This document shows, one piece after another, positions 1 to 5,855 of a stretch of DNA of 6,247 nt. How positions within the stretch are numbered: position 1 is the first letter of the stretch; each line of letters starts with the position of its first letter. The notes under the pieces were generated by a model, which made no database searches, was not told where the DNA came from, and was given only the letters and a program-made list of their open reading frames with translations. Source of the DNA: Actinomycetota bacterium (GTDB lineage: Bacteria; Actinomycetota; Thermoleophilia; Gaiellales; Gaiellaceae); NCBI GenBank assembly GCA_013696595.1, contig JACCYG010000045.1, forward strand, positions 1 through 6,247, given 5' to 3'. A program made the position numbers and the translations under genes.

Positions 1-23
1 CGAGGAGGTGGTCTCTCTCGGCC

Positions 24-80
24 GCCTCGGCTGGACTTCCGCCCCCCGGTCGGGGGACCGCCAACTGTCTTCGGCAGGCG
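24..80 (-). ncRNA. Ribosomal protein L10 leader (rplJL operon autoregulatory RNA)
   Basis: This is the cis-regulatory mRNA leader normally found before rplJ-rplL, where the L10(L12) complex binds to repress its own operon. On the minus strand it reads CCGAAGACAGTTGG (74-61), then a GC-rich inner hairpin containing CCCCGACCGGGG, then CCAGCCGAGGC (34-24). GUUGG (65-61) pairs with CCAGC (34-30), and the flanking CCGAAGACA and CGAGG match the conserved asymmetric joint of the L10 leader family as I recall it (Rfam L10_leader). Its position immediately after rplA is where the family occurs. The rplJ start codon is not visible and should lie beyond base 1. Outer stem boundaries are approximate. Confidence 0.8.
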
Positions 81-81
81 C

Positions 82-102
82 GGGCGGATCATGATCCGTC
101 CC
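82..102. repeat. Perfect palindrome CGGATCATGATCCG in the rplA-rplJ gap
   Basis: Bases 85-98 are a perfect 14-base palindrome. GGG/CCC flanks (82-84 with 100-102, offset by one) extend it into a longer potential stem on the operon transcript, with an A.C mismatch. It lies between the rplA stop and the L10 leader. No U-tract follows, so it is not a classical terminator. It could be a protein-binding dyad, an RNA processing hairpin or part of an internal promoter; the sequence does not decide. It shares the CGGAT...ATCCG half-sites with the palindrome at 1309-1322. Confidence 0.5.
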
Positions 103-127
103 TACACCAGGGTATCCATGTTTGTCC

Positions 128-865
128 TTAGGCGGGAACTGCTTCCTTCTCTTCGTCCAGCTCCGAGACGACTTCGCGCGTCCTCGCCGGGTCGATCTTG
201 ATTCCCGGGCCCATCGAGCTCGTCAACGTCACGGAGCGAATGTATCGGCCCTTCGCGGCCGCCGGCCTGGCGCGCATCATCTCCTCGATCACGGCGGCGT
301 AGTTCTCGAGCAGGTTGCGCTCGTCGAAGCTCTTCTTCCCGATCGTCAGATGAACGTTCGCGCCGCGGTCGGTGCGGTACTCGAGCTTGCCTGCCTTCGC
401 CTCGCGGACGGCCTTCGCGATGTCGAACGTCACGGTTCCGGTCTTCGGATTCGGCATCTTTCCGCGCGGGCCGAGGATGCGCCCGAGCTTTCCGACCGTG
501 CCCATCATGTCGGGCGTCGCGATCGCCACGTCGAAGTCGTCGAAGCCGGCCTCGACCTTCTGGGCGAGATCGGCCGCGCCGACGACATCCGCCCCGGCCT
601 CCTCCGCGTCCTTGGCCTTCTCACCCTCGGCGAAGACGGCGAGACGAACGTCCCGGCCCGTCCCGTGAGGAAGCATGAGCGTCCCGCGGAGCTGCTGGTC
701 GGCGTGGCGGACGTTCAGGCCCATGTTGAAGTGAACCTCGACCGTCTCGTCGAACTTCGTCGCGTCGGCTGCTTTCAGCAGGCGCACGGCCTCGAGCGGC
801 GAGTACAGGTGCTCGCGGTCGATCGTCGCGCGGGCCTGGCGATAGCGCTTGCCGTGGTGACTCAT
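128..865 (-). CDS. rplA: 50S ribosomal protein L1
   Basis: Ribosomal protein L1 builds the mobile L1 stalk of the large subunit beside the E site, helps release deacylated tRNA, and in many bacteria represses its own L11-L1 operon at the mRNA level. The 245-residue product is slightly longer than the usual 225-235. The L1 signature [18 protein letters not shown] sits at residues 128-145. The N-terminal block (GKRYRQA, then [10 protein letters not shown] at 22-31) and the C-terminal [15 protein letters not shown] block are also typical. The ATG at 865 overlaps the rplK stop as ATGA, so the two genes are probably translationally coupled. The C-terminal tail ([11 protein letters not shown]) is acidic and lineage-variable. 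The identification is secure. Confidence 0.98.
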   Translation of the reverse strand: MSHHGKRYRQARATIDREHLYSPLEAVRLLKAADATKFDETVEVHFNMGLNVRHADQQLRGTLMLPHGTGRDVRLAVFAEGEKAKDAEEAGADVVGAADLAQKVEAGFDDFDVAIATPDMMGTVGKLGRILGPRGKMPNPKTGTVTFDIAKAVREAKAGKLEYRTDRGANVHLTIGKKSFDERNLLENYAAVIEEMMRARPAAAKGRYIRSVTLTSSMGPGIKIDPARTREVVSELDEEKEAVPA

Positions 866-1287
866 TTGTCTACCTCGACTCCCATCGAGCGGGCCGTTCC
901 CGCCACGACGAGCATGGCGTGGTCGACGTCTCGGGCGTTCAGGTCGACCAGCTTCGTCTCCGCGATCTTGCGAACCTGGTCGCGCGTGAGCCGGCCCACC
1001 TTCTCGCGGTTCGGCTCGGCCGAGCCCTTCTCAAGGTTCAGCGCTTCCTTGATGAGGACGGCGGCGGGCGGCGTCTTCGTGATGAAGGCGAACGAACGGT
1101 CCTCGTAGACCGTGATCTCGACCGGCGTGATACGACCGTTCTCCTGCGCCGTCTGGGCGTTGAAGGCCTTGCAGAACTCCATGATGTTCACGCCGTGCTG
1201 GCCGAGCGCCGGGCCGACCGGAGGCGCAGGGTTCGCCTGCCCGCCGGGGATCTGGAGCTTGATGAGTGTGAGAACTTTTTTAGCCAT
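862..1287 (-). CDS. rplK: 50S ribosomal protein L11
   Basis: Ribosomal protein L11 binds 23S rRNA at the GTPase-associated centre. It supports elongation-factor function and, where present, RelA activation, and it forms part of the thiostrepton site. The 141-residue length is standard. The N-terminal domain carries the proline-rich [20 protein letters not shown] at residues 11-30 and [13 protein letters not shown] at 32-44. The C-terminal rRNA-binding domain ends with DLNARD (115-120) and [10 protein letters not shown] (130-139). The ATG at 1287 is preceded by AAGGAA at suitable spacing. The gene lies 51 bases after nusG with a palindromic hairpin in the gap, and its stop overlaps the rplA start by four bases. 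Confidence 0.98.
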   Translation of the reverse strand: MAKKVLTLIKLQIPGGQANPAPPVGPALGQHGVNIMEFCKAFNAQTAQENGRITPVEITVYEDRSFAFITKTPPAAVLIKEALNLEKGSAEPNREKVGRLTRDQVRKIAETKLVDLNARDVDHAMLVVAGTARSMGVEVDK

Positions 1288-1304
1288 TGCGTTCCTTGCT
1301 TCGC

Positions 1305-1327
1305 GGGGCCGGATATATCCGGGCCCC
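1305..1327. repeat. Palindromic hairpin in the nusG-rplK gap
   Basis: Bases 1309-1322 are the perfect palindrome CCGGATATATCCGG. Flanking GGGG (1305-1308) and CCCC (1324-1327) extend the stem to about 11 pairs with one bulged base at 1323. On the operon transcript it lies between the nusG stop and the rplK ribosome-binding site. No T-run follows, so a classical terminator is unlikely. Candidate roles are an RNA processing site, an L1 or L11 autoregulatory target, or a dyad overlapping an internal promoter, since the core reads TATATC. None of these is shown by the sequence. Confidence 0.6.
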
Positions 1328-1338
1328 TACAGATTCGG

Positions 1339-1866
1339 TCAGTCGATCTTTTTCACCTGGTCAAACCCGAGCTCGACGGGCACCTGGCGCTCGAAGATGT
1401 TCACGAGCACCTTCAGCTTCTGCTGGTCGGCGTTCACGTCGACGATCTCGCCGTCGAAGTCGGAGAGCGGCCCCGAGGTTACCTTCACGGACTCGCCGAG
1501 CTCGAACTGGGCAACCGCGCGCGGCCGGTCGGCCGTAGCGCCGGTGTGAAGGATGCGGTCGACCTCAACCGTCGAGAGCGGGACCGGTTTCGAGCCCGCG
1601 CCGACGAACCCGGTCACGCCGGGCGTATTCTTCACCACCGTCCAGGCTTCGTCGCTCATGTCCATGTTGACGAGGACGTAGCCCGGCAGCACGCGCTGCT
1701 CGGTCTGCACACGCTGTCCGTCCTTCGTCTCGATCCGCTGCTCGGTCGGAACGATCACGCGGCGGAACCGAGGCGACTGGTTCATCGAGAGGATCCGGTG
1801 CTCGAGGTTGGTCTTCACCTTGTTCTCGTGCCCCGAGTAGGTGTTGATCACGAACCAGCGGAACAT
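1339..1866 (-). CDS. nusG: Transcription termination/antitermination factor NusG
   Basis: NusG is the universal elongation factor that binds the RNA polymerase clamp and links it to Rho or to the ribosome through NusE (S10). The 175-residue product has the two standard domains. The NGN domain spans roughly residues 1-108, with WFVINTYSGHENKVK at 4-18, VLPGYVLV at 59-66 and NTPGVTGFVG at 80-89. The KOW domain follows a short linker, with GESVKVTSGPLSDFDGEI at 124-141. Many high-GC actinobacteria carry a long acidic N-terminal extension, which is absent here. The ATG at 1866 has AAGGTG about eight bases upstream, supporting this start. The gene follows secE after a 166-base gap and precedes rplK, the usual order. 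Confidence 0.98.
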   Translation of the reverse strand: MFRWFVINTYSGHENKVKTNLEHRILSMNQSPRFRRVIVPTEQRIETKDGQRVQTEQRVLPGYVLVNMDMSDEAWTVVKNTPGVTGFVGAGSKPVPLSTVEVDRILHTGATADRPRAVAQFELGESVKVTSGPLSDFDGEIVDVNADQQKLKVLVNIFERQVPVELGFDQVKKID

Positions 1867-1934
1867 CAGCGATCACCTTGCGAGCAGATCGTGCGCTTCG
1901 GCGGCGAAAAGCGAGCATGGCAAGGACGCAGGGA

Positions 1935-1961
1935 GCGCTCGTAGCCGGAGGCTACGGGCGC
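1935..1961. repeat. Strong stem-loop in the secE-nusG gap
   Basis: Bases 1935-1946 and 1950-1961 form a 12-base-pair stem around a three-base loop (core CGTAGCC-GGA-GGCTACG). One position is a G.T pair on the plus strand and an A.C mismatch on the minus transcript. AGGACGC occurs as a direct repeat on both sides, at 1923-1929 and 1967-1973. The element fills the centre of the 166-base untranslated gap between secE and nusG, which otherwise shows nothing. It may be an attenuator or processing hairpin within the operon, or one copy of a dispersed REP-like palindrome. Confidence 0.55.
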
Positions 1962-2032
1962 AACTGAGGACGCCGCCAGGCGACGCTTTGCAGCCGATCG
2001 AAGAGTGCGAGATGGGCGCAAGGGGGTCGTCA

Positions 2033-2368
2033 CTAAAATCTCAGGAGGACGTCGCGGACGAGGCGGCTGAAGGCGAAGTCGGCGGCTGCGAGATACGCGC
2101 CGACGACGGCGATCGCCACGATCACGACGATCGTGGCCGAGAAGAGCTGGCGGCGCCCAGGCCATTCGACCTTCTTGAGCTCGCCCCAGGACTCTCCTAC
2201 GAAAGCGCGCAGGCCGCCACGGCGCTCGCGCTGCGCACCGGTCTGGCTCTTCGTCTGCTGGACCGGGCGAACCTGACGGCGGCGTTCGCGGGCGCGCTCG
2301 GCCGCCTGCGCGGGCGCCTGGAAATCACCGCTCCGCTTGCCGCGCCGTGTGCGCGAGGGCCTGGCCAC
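2033..2368 (-). CDS. secE: Preprotein translocase subunit SecE
   Basis: SecE is the essential small membrane subunit that clamps SecY in the SecYEG protein-export channel. The 111-residue product has a basic, low-complexity N-terminal extension (residues 1-52, rich in Arg, Gln and Ala). An amphipathic helix follows with the family signature ELKKVEWP at 63-70, then one membrane segment at about 76-98 (FSATIVVIVAIAVVGAYL). A single-spanning SecE is usual outside gamma-proteobacteria. The GTG start at 2368 shares its first base with the rpmG stop (TAGTG), indicating coupled translation; GGGAG lies shortly upstream. The extended N-terminus leaves a small chance of a later start. nusG follows downstream, as is standard. 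Confidence 0.95.
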   Translation of the reverse strand: MARPSRTRRGKRSGDFQAPAQAAERARERRRQVRPVQQTKSQTGAQRERRGGLRAFVGESWGELKKVEWPGRRQLFSATIVVIVAIAVVGAYLAAADFAFSRLVRDVLLRF

Positions 2369-2529
2369 TACCTGGTCTCCCGATGCAGCGTGTGGCTACC
2401 GCACCAGCGGCAGTACTTCTTTGTCTCGAACCGGTCCGGTGTGTTCCGCTTGGACTTGTTCGTCTGATAGTTGCGCCGCTTACAGTCGGTGCAGGCGAGC
2501 GTGATTGCTACTCGAACTCCGGTGGCCAC
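2368..2529 (-). CDS. rpmG: 50S ribosomal protein L33, zinc-ribbon form
   Basis: This 53-residue protein is ribosomal L33, a small large-subunit protein near the E site. The translation begins [20 protein letters not shown]. Two Cys pairs, C13-x-x-C16 and C40-x-x-C43, make this the zinc-binding (C+) form; many bacteria also carry a cysteine-free paralogue used under zinc starvation. [21 protein letters not shown] is the family core (a short stretch of it spans residues 20-40). The GTG at 2529 is fixed by AGGAAG at 2538-2543, eight bases upstream. It sits between tRNA-Met and secE, the common actinobacterial place for rpmG, and its TAG stop overlaps the secE GTG by one base. Confidence 0.96.
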   Translation of the reverse strand: MATGVRVAITLACTDCKRRNYQTNKSKRNTPDRFETKKYCRWCGSHTLHRETR

Positions 2530-2566
2530 GTTGCTTTCTTCCTATCTCTTTCGGTCCTGGGAAAGG

Positions 2567-2640
2567 TAGCGGCGGGAGGACTCGAACCTCCGACACGCGG
2601 ATTATGATTCCGCTGCTCTAACCAACTGAGCTACGCCGCC
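2567..2640 (-). tRNA. tRNA-Met (CAU anticodon), elongator type
   Basis: The minus strand folds into a full cloverleaf. The acceptor stem is GGCGGCG with CGCCGCT (a G1.U72 wobble, otherwise paired). The D-arm is GCTC...GAGC, and the anticodon stem GCGGA/TCCGC encloses the loop ATCATAA with anticodon CAT. The variable loop is short (GTGTC) and the T-arm is GGAGG-TTCGAGT-CCTCC. The discriminator is A and the following bases are CCT, so CCA is not encoded. An initiator tRNA is unlikely because position 1 is paired and the anticodon stem lacks three consecutive G:C pairs (29-31 is GGA). A tRNA-Ile with lysidine at C34 cannot be excluded by sequence alone. rpmG starts 37 bases downstream, so co-transcription is likely. 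Confidence 0.95.
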
Positions 2641-2651
2641 GCGCGGCCGGA

Positions 2652-2657
2652 AGTGTA
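2652..2657 (-). promoter_or_regulatory. Extended -10 promoter for tRNA-Met-rpmG-secE-nusG
   Basis: The minus strand reads TGGTACACT, an extended -10 (TGn followed by TACACT, four of six matches to TATAAT). It ends 11 bases before the tRNA 5' end, which puts initiation near 2645. No convincing -35 hexamer is visible 16-18 bases upstream. The placement directly before a tRNA that heads the operon is the main support. Confidence 0.5.
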
Positions 2658-2664
2658 CCAGCGT

Positions 2665-2678
2665 GGAGCGCACGCTCC
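2665..2678. repeat. Inverted repeat GGAGCG-CA-CGCTCC in the promoter region
   Basis: A six-base inverted repeat with a two-base centre lies about eight bases upstream of the proposed -10. It would therefore occupy the spacer and -35 area of the tRNA-Met operon promoter, a position suited to an operator. It could equally be a chance dyad in GC-rich DNA. Confidence 0.3.
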
Positions 2679-2692
2679 GGGCTGGGACACGG

Positions 2693-2706
2693 GTTCCCGT
2701 AGGAAC
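2693..2706 (-). terminator. Candidate terminator hairpin with UACG tetraloop
   Basis: Downstream of the persulfide dioxygenase gene the minus transcript can form GUUCC-UACG-GGAAC, a five-pair stem closed by C-G around a UACG loop. This belongs to the very stable UNCG tetraloop class. A further palindrome, GGGCATGCCC, lies just before it on the transcript. No U-tract follows, so intrinsic termination is uncertain, although U-poor terminators are common in high-GC actinobacteria. It lies in the 94-base gap between this gene and the tRNA. Confidence 0.4.
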
Positions 2707-2734
2707 GGGCATGCCCCGCCCGCGCGCCTCGATA

Positions 2735-4114
2735 TCAGGCGCGTACGAGCTCGACGCCTGTCGCCTCGAGCTCCGCAATGCCTCCGTGGGCGACGTGGAT
2801 CACGTCTTCGACACCTGCGCGCTTCAGGAGGGACGCCGCGATCGAGCTTCTGTTCCCCGCGGAGCAGGCGACCGCGACCGACTTCCCGTTCACGAGAAGC
2901 CCATCCGGAAGCCCGTCACGCAGGTCGTGATAGGGAACGTGGAGAGAGCCCGTGACGTGGCCTTCCTTCCACTCGGCCTCCTCGCGAACGTCGAGCAGAA
3001 CGACGTCGCCCGCCTTCAGGCGCTCGGCAAGCCCCGCCGCGTCGAGAGCAGGCGTCGTCCCGACGTCGAGCCCGGCCTCCCGCCAGGCGGGAACGCCGCC
3101 CGCCAGATATCCGCAGAGCCGGCGGAGGGCGACGGCCTCGAGCAGGCGCCCAAGCCGACGCGCCTGCTCGTCCGTCGCCGCCGTCACGACCAGGTCTGAC
3201 TCGGCGTCGACGACCCAAGCGGCGCGCGTGCCGACGGCAGGGTGCGTCATCGTGACGTTGATCGAGCCCGGGACGTGCGCGGCGTCGAACTCGTGCGGAT
3301 CGCGGCCGTCGACGAGGACGACTCCGCCGTCGTCCAGCAACTCCTTCACGCGCGCGGGCCCGAGGGGTTCGAGCGCGGCGGGCTCGGTCACGAGGGGCCC
3401 GCGGTTGAGCGCGACGATTCGCTCGAAGTTGGGCGGTTGAGGCGCGAGGTTCAGCGTCAGCGCGCGCACGAATTCTTCCTCGTCGTCGATGCGTGCGAAG
3501 GGGTTGAAGCGGCGCTCGAAGCCGATCGTCGACCCGGGCTTCTCGCTCATCCCGGCGCCGCCACAGAGCGAGCCGCCGATATGAGCGGGCCAGACCTCGG
3601 TGAAATCCTCGAGCGTGAGCAGGCGGTGGAGCGATCCGAAGAGCCCGTGCGCTCCCTCGTCGGGCTCGACCGCAAGATCGGGTCGCGCGAGGTCGCCGAC
3701 GAACAGCGAGTCACCCGTGATCACAAGCCAGGACGTGTCCGAACGAGAGCCGTCCTCGAGCCGGTACGCGAGATGTTCCGGACGGTGGCCGGGAGTTGCG
3801 ACCGCGGTGATGCGCACGTCGCCCACCGAGACGACGTCGCCGTCCGAGACCGGCTCGTGGTCGAACCGCGCCCCGGCGTCCTTCGAGACGTGGATTCGCG
3901 CTCCCGTCGCCTCGGCCAGGCGTCCGTGCCCGGACACGTGGTCGGCGTGGTTGTGCGTCTCGAGAATGTGCGTGATGCGGAAGCCGTGCTCCTCGCCGAG
4001 CGCGAGGTAGTCCTCAATCTCCCACTTCGGGTCGACGACAGCCGCCTCTCCGCCGTCGGCAATCACGTACGACGCGCAGCCCAGGTCGTCGTGGAGAACC
4101 TGCCGAAAGAACAT
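2735..4114 (-). CDS. CstB-like persulfide dioxygenase with two rhodanese domains
   Basis: The predicted 459-residue cytosolic enzyme has three domains. Residues 1-205 form a metallo-beta-lactamase fold of the ETHE1/persulfide dioxygenase type, with HNHADH at 54-59, TPGH ending at H110, TGDSLFVGDLARPDL from 133 with D135, and PAHIGGSLCG with H178; H54, H110 and D135 match the mononuclear iron ligands of that family. Residues about 250-350 are a rhodanese fold whose active loop reads VTAATDEQA, with no catalytic Cys. Residues about 355-459 are an intact rhodanese with CSAGNRS at C417. This dioxygenase, pseudo-rhodanese, rhodanese order is that of Staphylococcus aureus CstB, which turns persulfide into thiosulfate; the exact substrate here is inferred. 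The ATG at 4114 is chosen because MFFRQVLHDDLGCASY is a typical family N-terminus. A start at 4222 would add 36 unrelated residues and run into the divergent gene. No clear ribosome-binding site precedes 4114. Confidence 0.88.
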   Translation of the reverse strand: MFFRQVLHDDLGCASYVIADGGEAAVVDPKWEIEDYLALGEEHGFRITHILETHNHADHVSGHGRLAEATGARIHVSKDAGARFDHEPVSDGDVVSVGDVRITAVATPGHRPEHLAYRLEDGSRSDTSWLVITGDSLFVGDLARPDLAVEPDEGAHGLFGSLHRLLTLEDFTEVWPAHIGGSLCGGAGMSEKPGSTIGFERRFNPFARIDDEEEFVRALTLNLAPQPPNFERIVALNRGPLVTEPAALEPLGPARVKELLDDGGVVLVDGRDPHEFDAAHVPGSINVTMTHPAVGTRAAWVVDAESDLVVTAATDEQARRLGRLLEAVALRRLCGYLAGGVPAWREAGLDVGTTPALDAAGLAERLKAGDVVLLDVREEAEWKEGHVTGSLHVPYHDLRDGLPDGLLVNGKSVAVACSAGNRSSIAASLLKRAGVEDVIHVAHGGIAELEATGVELVRA

Positions 4115-4130
4115 CCGGGCGGCAATGATA
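4115..4130. promoter_or_regulatory. Divergent start region with -10-like TATCAT
   Basis: Only 10 bases (4115-4124) separate the start codons of the divergent dioxygenase and permease genes, so at least part of each promoter must lie inside the neighbouring coding sequence. On the minus strand TATCAT (4130-4125, five of six to TATAAT) ends 10 bases before the dioxygenase ATG. This would give a leader of only a few bases, consistent with leaderless translation. The hexamer overlaps the permease ATG. No clear -35 is seen on either strand. Confidence 0.35.
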
Positions 4131-5288
4131 CGAGCCGTGCAGTTCAGCCGCCGCGAGCTTGCCGGCGCCGTGGCCGACCTCGGCGTCCTCGTCCCGATCG
4201 CGGTGGCGCTCATCGTCGGCAACGGGCTCTCGCCGACCGCGGTGCTGCTGCCCGCCGGGCTCCTCTACCTCGCAAACGCCTTTGTGTATGGCCTTCCGCT
4301 CCCGGCGCAGCCGCTCAAGGCCTTCGGCGCGATCGCGATCGCCCAGGGGCTGGGGGCCGACGAGATTGCGGCCGGTGCCTTGCTCATCGGAGCGATCTTC
4401 CTCGTCGCAGGTCGTCTCGGCCTGCTCGACGCAGCCGCCCGCGTGTTTCCGCGCGCCCTCATCCGAGGAGTGCAGCTCACCGTCGGTCTTCTCTTCCTCC
4501 AGATCGCCTGGGGGCTCGTTGCCGATCCGCCGAAGGCGTTTGCCGACTACTCGCTCGACTCAAGCTGGGCGCTACCGCTCGGGCTCTGTACGCTCGGCCT
4601 CGCTCTCGCGCTCAAACGCCTTGGCATCTCGCTGGCCCTCGTGCTGGTGGGGATCGGGGTCATGCTCTTCCAGGCCGGGAATCAGAGCGAGCTCGGGCCG
4701 TCGCCCCTCGCGCTTCCCTCTCTAGACACCGCCACCTTCGTCGCCGCCTTTACGGCTCTCGTCATGCCACAGGTCCCGCTCTCCTTCGCGAACTCGTGCC
4801 TCGCGACCGCCGACGCGGCGCGCGTCTATTTCGGCGAGCGCGGTGAGCGCGTTCGCCCCGGAAACCTGGCGACGACCTACGGGTTCGCGAACCTCTTCGC
4901 CGGGTCGATCGCGGGCATGCCGGTCTGCCACGGCGCCGGCGGGCTGACCGCGCACTATTCCTTCGGTGCGCGCTCCGCCGGCGCGCCGCTCGTGATGGGC
5001 GCCGCACTCGTCACGATTGCGCTCACCGCGGGGGCCGGCCTCGCGGCCGTTCTCCCCGCGTTTCCCCTTCCGCTTCTCGCCGGCCTCCTCGCCGCGGCAG
5101 GCGTGCTCCACATCGGACTCCTGCGCGACCTTCGCGGCGCGCCGAACTGGGCGCTCGCGCTTCTCGTCGGCGTGCTCGGCTTCGCCGTGAACCTGACCGC
5201 CGCGCTCGGAGTCGGCCTCGCGCTCTGGTGGATCTCTGTCGGGGCGCGGCGGTTGGCGCGGCCGCGGCTGGCCGGGAGTGGCGTCTAG
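4125..5288 (+). CDS. MOT1-family molybdate/sulfate-type permease
   Basis: This 387-residue, strongly hydrophobic protein probably spans the membrane about ten or eleven times. It carries the repeated signatures of the MOT1 (MFS_MOT1, SulP-related) family. Half one has ELAGAVADLGVLVPI at residues 11-25 and LPLPAQPLKA at 57-66. Half two has PQVPLSFANS at 215-224 and MPVCHGAGGL at 265-274 followed by AHYSFGARS. Plant and algal MOT1 proteins import molybdate with high affinity; bacterial members are mostly uncharacterised and often labelled putative sulfate transporters. The substrate here is therefore open. The ATG at 4125 is used, with no strong ribosome-binding site; a GTG at 4137 is a possible alternative. 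It is divergent from the CstB-like gene, and its stop is 27 bases from that of the convergent ferritin gene. Confidence 0.88.
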   Translation: MIRAVQFSRRELAGAVADLGVLVPIAVALIVGNGLSPTAVLLPAGLLYLANAFVYGLPLPAQPLKAFGAIAIAQGLGADEIAAGALLIGAIFLVAGRLGLLDAAARVFPRALIRGVQLTVGLLFLQIAWGLVADPPKAFADYSLDSSWALPLGLCTLGLALALKRLGISLALVLVGIGVMLFQAGNQSELGPSPLALPSLDTATFVAAFTALVMPQVPLSFANSCLATADAARVYFGERGERVRPGNLATTYGFANLFAGSIAGMPVCHGAGGLTAHYSFGARSAGAPLVMGAALVTIALTAGAGLAAVLPAFPLPLLAGLLAAAGVLHIGLLRDLRGAPNWALALLVGVLGFAVNLTAALGVGLALWWISVGARRLARPRLAGSGV

Positions 5289-5315
5289 GGACGCGCGCGG
5301 GTCAGGACCGGCCCC

Positions 5316-5846
5316 CTACAGGGCGCCGCCGGCCGCCGGTGGTGCCGACGGCTCGGGCTGCTGCTCGCCCACCCGCGTGCGCGCAAGGTATTCCTCCACA
5401 AGCAGGACGTTCGACGCAGTCGCGCGCTCGACGACGGCGAGGAGCTCGGACATGCTCGACACCTCCTCGCGCTGCTCCTGCAGGAACCAGTGGAGGAACT
5501 GCTCGCCGACGAGGTCGCCCTCATCGCGTGCGAGGCGCGCGAGCTCGACGATCTGCTCGGTCACCTGCCGCTCCTGCTCGAGCGCGAGCGCGACGGGTGC
5601 GACGACGTCGTCGAAGTCCGTGCGCGGCGCCGCGACGCCTGGCACCGCCACCTTCTCCCCGGCGTCGAGGAGGTACTGGACGATCATCATCGCGTGGTTT
5701 CGCTCCTCGACGGCCTGGCGGTAGAAGTGCGCCGCGAGCTGCGGCAGCGTCTCGGTGTCGAAGTACACGGCGATCGCGACGTACTGCTGCGACGCGCCGA
5801 ACTCGCGCGCGATCTGCTCGGTTAGAGCATCTGGAAAGCGGGCCAC
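5316..5846 (-). CDS. bfrB: BfrB-type ferritin (iron storage, ferroxidase)
   Basis: The 176-residue protein is a non-haem ferritin that oxidises Fe(II) and stores the mineral in a 24-subunit cage. It closely resembles Mycobacterium tuberculosis BfrB throughout: EFGASQQYVAIAVYFD (15-30), LPQLAAHFY (34-42), QAVEERNHAMM (44-54), and RDEGDLVGEQFLHWFLQEQ (107-125). The ferroxidase ligands expected for the family are present at E15, E48, H51, E92, E124 and E127. The tail PSAPPAAGGAL also resembles the mycobacterial C-terminus. The GTG at 5846 places E15 at a normal distance from the N-terminus. GGAG lies about 17-20 bases upstream, farther than ideal, so translation may be coupled to the preceding gene, which ends nine bases upstream. 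No iron-box operator can be recognised in that gap. Confidence 0.96.
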   Translation of the reverse strand: MARFPDALTEQIAREFGASQQYVAIAVYFDTETLPQLAAHFYRQAVEERNHAMMIVQYLLDAGEKVAVPGVAAPRTDFDDVVAPVALALEQERQVTEQIVELARLARDEGDLVGEQFLHWFLQEQREEVSSMSELLAVVERATASNVLLVEEYLARTRVGEQQPEPSAPPAAGGAL

Positions 5847-5855
5847 CGAGCGATT

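Noticed and set aside
1..12. GAGGAGGTGG as a plus-strand ribosome-binding site
   Set aside because: No plausible plus-strand gene follows; the region is explained by the minus-strand L10 leader and the approach to rplJ.
122..1944. Long plus-strand open frames opposite rplA, rplK and nusG (328 and 341 codons)
   Set aside because: They run antisense to unmistakable ribosomal protein and nusG genes. Their Arg/Leu/Val-rich composition is what GC-rich DNA gives in shadow frames; no family motif was seen.
2567..2640. Initiator tRNA-fMet
   Set aside because: Position 1 pairs with 72 and the anticodon stem lacks the three G:C pairs typical of bacterial initiators.
4115..4222. Upstream ATG at 4222 as start of the dioxygenase gene
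   Set aside because: The added 36 residues (MPTMSATAIGTRTPR...) do not resemble the family and would overlap the permease gene by about 100 bases; the family N-terminus begins at 4114.
3242..4846. 534-codon plus-strand frame spanning the divergent gene pair
   Set aside because: It is antisense to the dioxygenase and out of frame with the permease. The translation is Arg-rich and without recognisable domains, and both real genes have clear motifs.
5289..5330. Bidirectional terminator between the convergent permease and ferritin genes
   Set aside because: Only four-base stems (GGTC-AG-GACC, CCCT-AC-AGGG) with no T-run are visible, too weak to call in DNA this rich in GC.
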